Source: Flavobacteriales bacterium (GTDB lineage Bacteria > Bacteroidota > Bacteroidia > Flavobacteriales_E > Vicingaceae). From it: 7,253 nt of DNA. The notes beneath the pieces are model-generated. The model was not told where the DNA came from and ran no database searches. It saw nothing but the letters and a program-made list of their open reading frames with translations. The stretch lies in assembly GCA_003487525.1 (NCBI GenBank), contig DNDT01000334.1, forward strand, positions 1 to 7,253, read 5' to 3'. Positions 6,395 to 7,253 of the stretch are shown here, piece after piece (the stretch's first letter is position 1; every line of letters starts with the position of its first letter). Position numbers and translations under genes: made by a program.

Positions 6395-7253
6395 ATGAAA
6401 ATAGGCATTGATATTATGGGTGGAGATTTCGCCCCTGCAGCTACCCTGAAAGGCGCACATGCTGCTTTCTCGGAACTGGGAGAGGATTGCCGTCTTGTGC
6501 TTATCGGGGATGAAAAAAAGATGCGAGATGGGCTGAAAGAAATTGGTGCGGATGCATCCAATTTTGATTTAATTCATGCCTCCGAAAATATCGAAATGGG
6601 TGAGCACCCAACCAAGGCATTTACCAAAAAACCGGATTCCAGTATTGCAGTTGGTTTTAATCTATTGAAAAACAATGAGATAGATGTTTTCTGCAGCGTA
6701 GGAAACACAGGGGCCATGTTGGTTGGTTCGATGTATTCTGTTCGTGCAATCCCGGGTGTTATAAGGCCTTGTACCACGACCATCGTTCCTAAGGAAGATG
6801 GCGGCATCGGAATTATTCTTGACGTAGGCACGAATGCAGATTCCAAACCGGACGTTCTCTATCAATTTGCCTTGTTGGGGAGTTTGTATTTAAAACTTGT
6901 ATATAAAGTCGAGAATCCAAAAGTTGGCTTGCTCAATATTGGAGAGGAGGAAGGTAAGGGAAACCTGCTGACTCAGGCTACTCATAGCTTGATGAAAGGA
7001 ACAACCGATTTTAATTTCGTTGGGAATGTCGAAGGAAGGGATTTATTTAATGAGAAATGTGACGTCCTGGTCTGTGATGGATTTACCGGCAACGTCGTGT
7101 TGAAAGAAATGGAAGCCTTCTACACCATGTACAGAAAAAGAAGGCTCTCGGATGAGTTTTTTGACCGTTTCAATTATGAAATTTACGGTGGCACGCCTAT
7201 ATTGGGGATAAATTCCAATGTTATACTTGGCCATGGTATATCTAGTCCGATGG
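6395..7253 (+). CDS. plsX: Phosphate:acyl-ACP acyltransferase PlsX (3' end beyond the window)
   Basis: Peripheral membrane enzyme that moves an acyl group from acyl-ACP to inorganic phosphate. The acyl-phosphate is used by PlsY to acylate glycerol-3-phosphate, the first step of phospholipid synthesis in most bacteria. 286 residues are visible; the family is usually about 310-350, so the last few dozen are cut off by the window edge. Seen: MKIGIDIMGGD at 1-11; SVGNTGAMLVG at 101-111; ILDVGTNAD at 141-149; LLNIGEEEGKGN at 179-190; GNVEGRD at 210-216; VCDGFTGNVVLK at 226-237; FDRFNYEIYGG at 256-266; GHGISSPM at the end. The ATG at 6395 places MGGD at the normal N-terminal distance. The 55-base gap after rpmF holds no clear promoter or terminator, so it is probably transcribed from the yceD promoter. 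fabH is a common next neighbour but is not visible here. Confidence 0.96.
   Translation, partial: MKIGIDIMGGDFAPAATLKGAHAAFSELGEDCRLVLIGDEKKMRDGLKEIGADASNFDLIHASENIEMGEHPTKAFTKKPDSSIAVGFNLLKNNEIDVFCSVGNTGAMLVGSMYSVRAIPGVIRPCTTTIVPKEDGGIGIILDVGTNADSKPDVLYQFALLGSLYLKLVYKVENPKVGLLNIGEEEGKGNLLTQATHSLMKGTTDFNFVGNVEGRDLFNEKCDVLVCDGFTGNVVLKEMEAFYTMYRKRRLSDEFFDRFNYEIYGGTPILGINSNVILGHGISSPM

Noticed and set aside
6244..6561. 105-codon minus-strand open frame over rpmF and the start of plsX
   Set aside because: Antisense to two conserved genes, with no recognisable motif and biased composition.

Overview
The window carries seven protein-coding genes of ordinary bacterial type on about 7.25 kb, with short intergenic gaps and no mobile element, CRISPR array or RNA gene that I could recognise. 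It points to a member of the Bacteroidota. One gene encodes a large secreted protein with a type B C-terminal sorting domain of the type IX secretion system (the 'gliding motility-associated C-terminal domain'), a system confined to that phylum and its close relatives. Most genes also lack a clear Shine-Dalgarno site, and promoter-like sequences fit the Bacteroidota -7 consensus TAnnTTTG. Within the phylum an environmental lineage (Cytophagales, Saprospiria or Chitinophagales type) seems likely, but the sequence does not settle this.

Left block (1-1036): a small hairpin, a probable promoter, and metF (methylenetetrahydrofolate reductase, one-carbon and methionine metabolism) on the + strand. 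Middle block (1033-4364, - strand): a roughly 913-residue T9SS cargo protein with PKD-like and fibronectin type III-like modules, followed after only 5 bases by ribE (riboflavin synthase). ribE ends tail-to-tail with metF, and both stop codons lie inside one CTAG palindrome.

Right block (4385-7253, + strand): pdxA (pyridoxal 5'-phosphate synthesis) is divergent from the cargo gene across a 100-base region whose candidate promoters interlock. After a 142-base gap holding a dyad element and a good Bacteroidota promoter comes yceD (DUF177), rpmF (ribosomal protein L32) and plsX (phosphate:acyl-ACP acyltransferase, cut off by the window edge). The yceD-rpmF-plsX order is a widely conserved link between ribosome assembly and membrane lipid synthesis.

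Functionally the window is mostly cofactor metabolism (folate, riboflavin, B6) plus the ribosome/lipid cluster. The unusual item is the large surface or secreted protein gene sitting upstream of, and probably co-transcribed with, riboflavin synthase. I see no convincing sign of a wholly undescribed system. The best leads are this odd pairing, the interlocked divergent promoters and the dyad before yceD.
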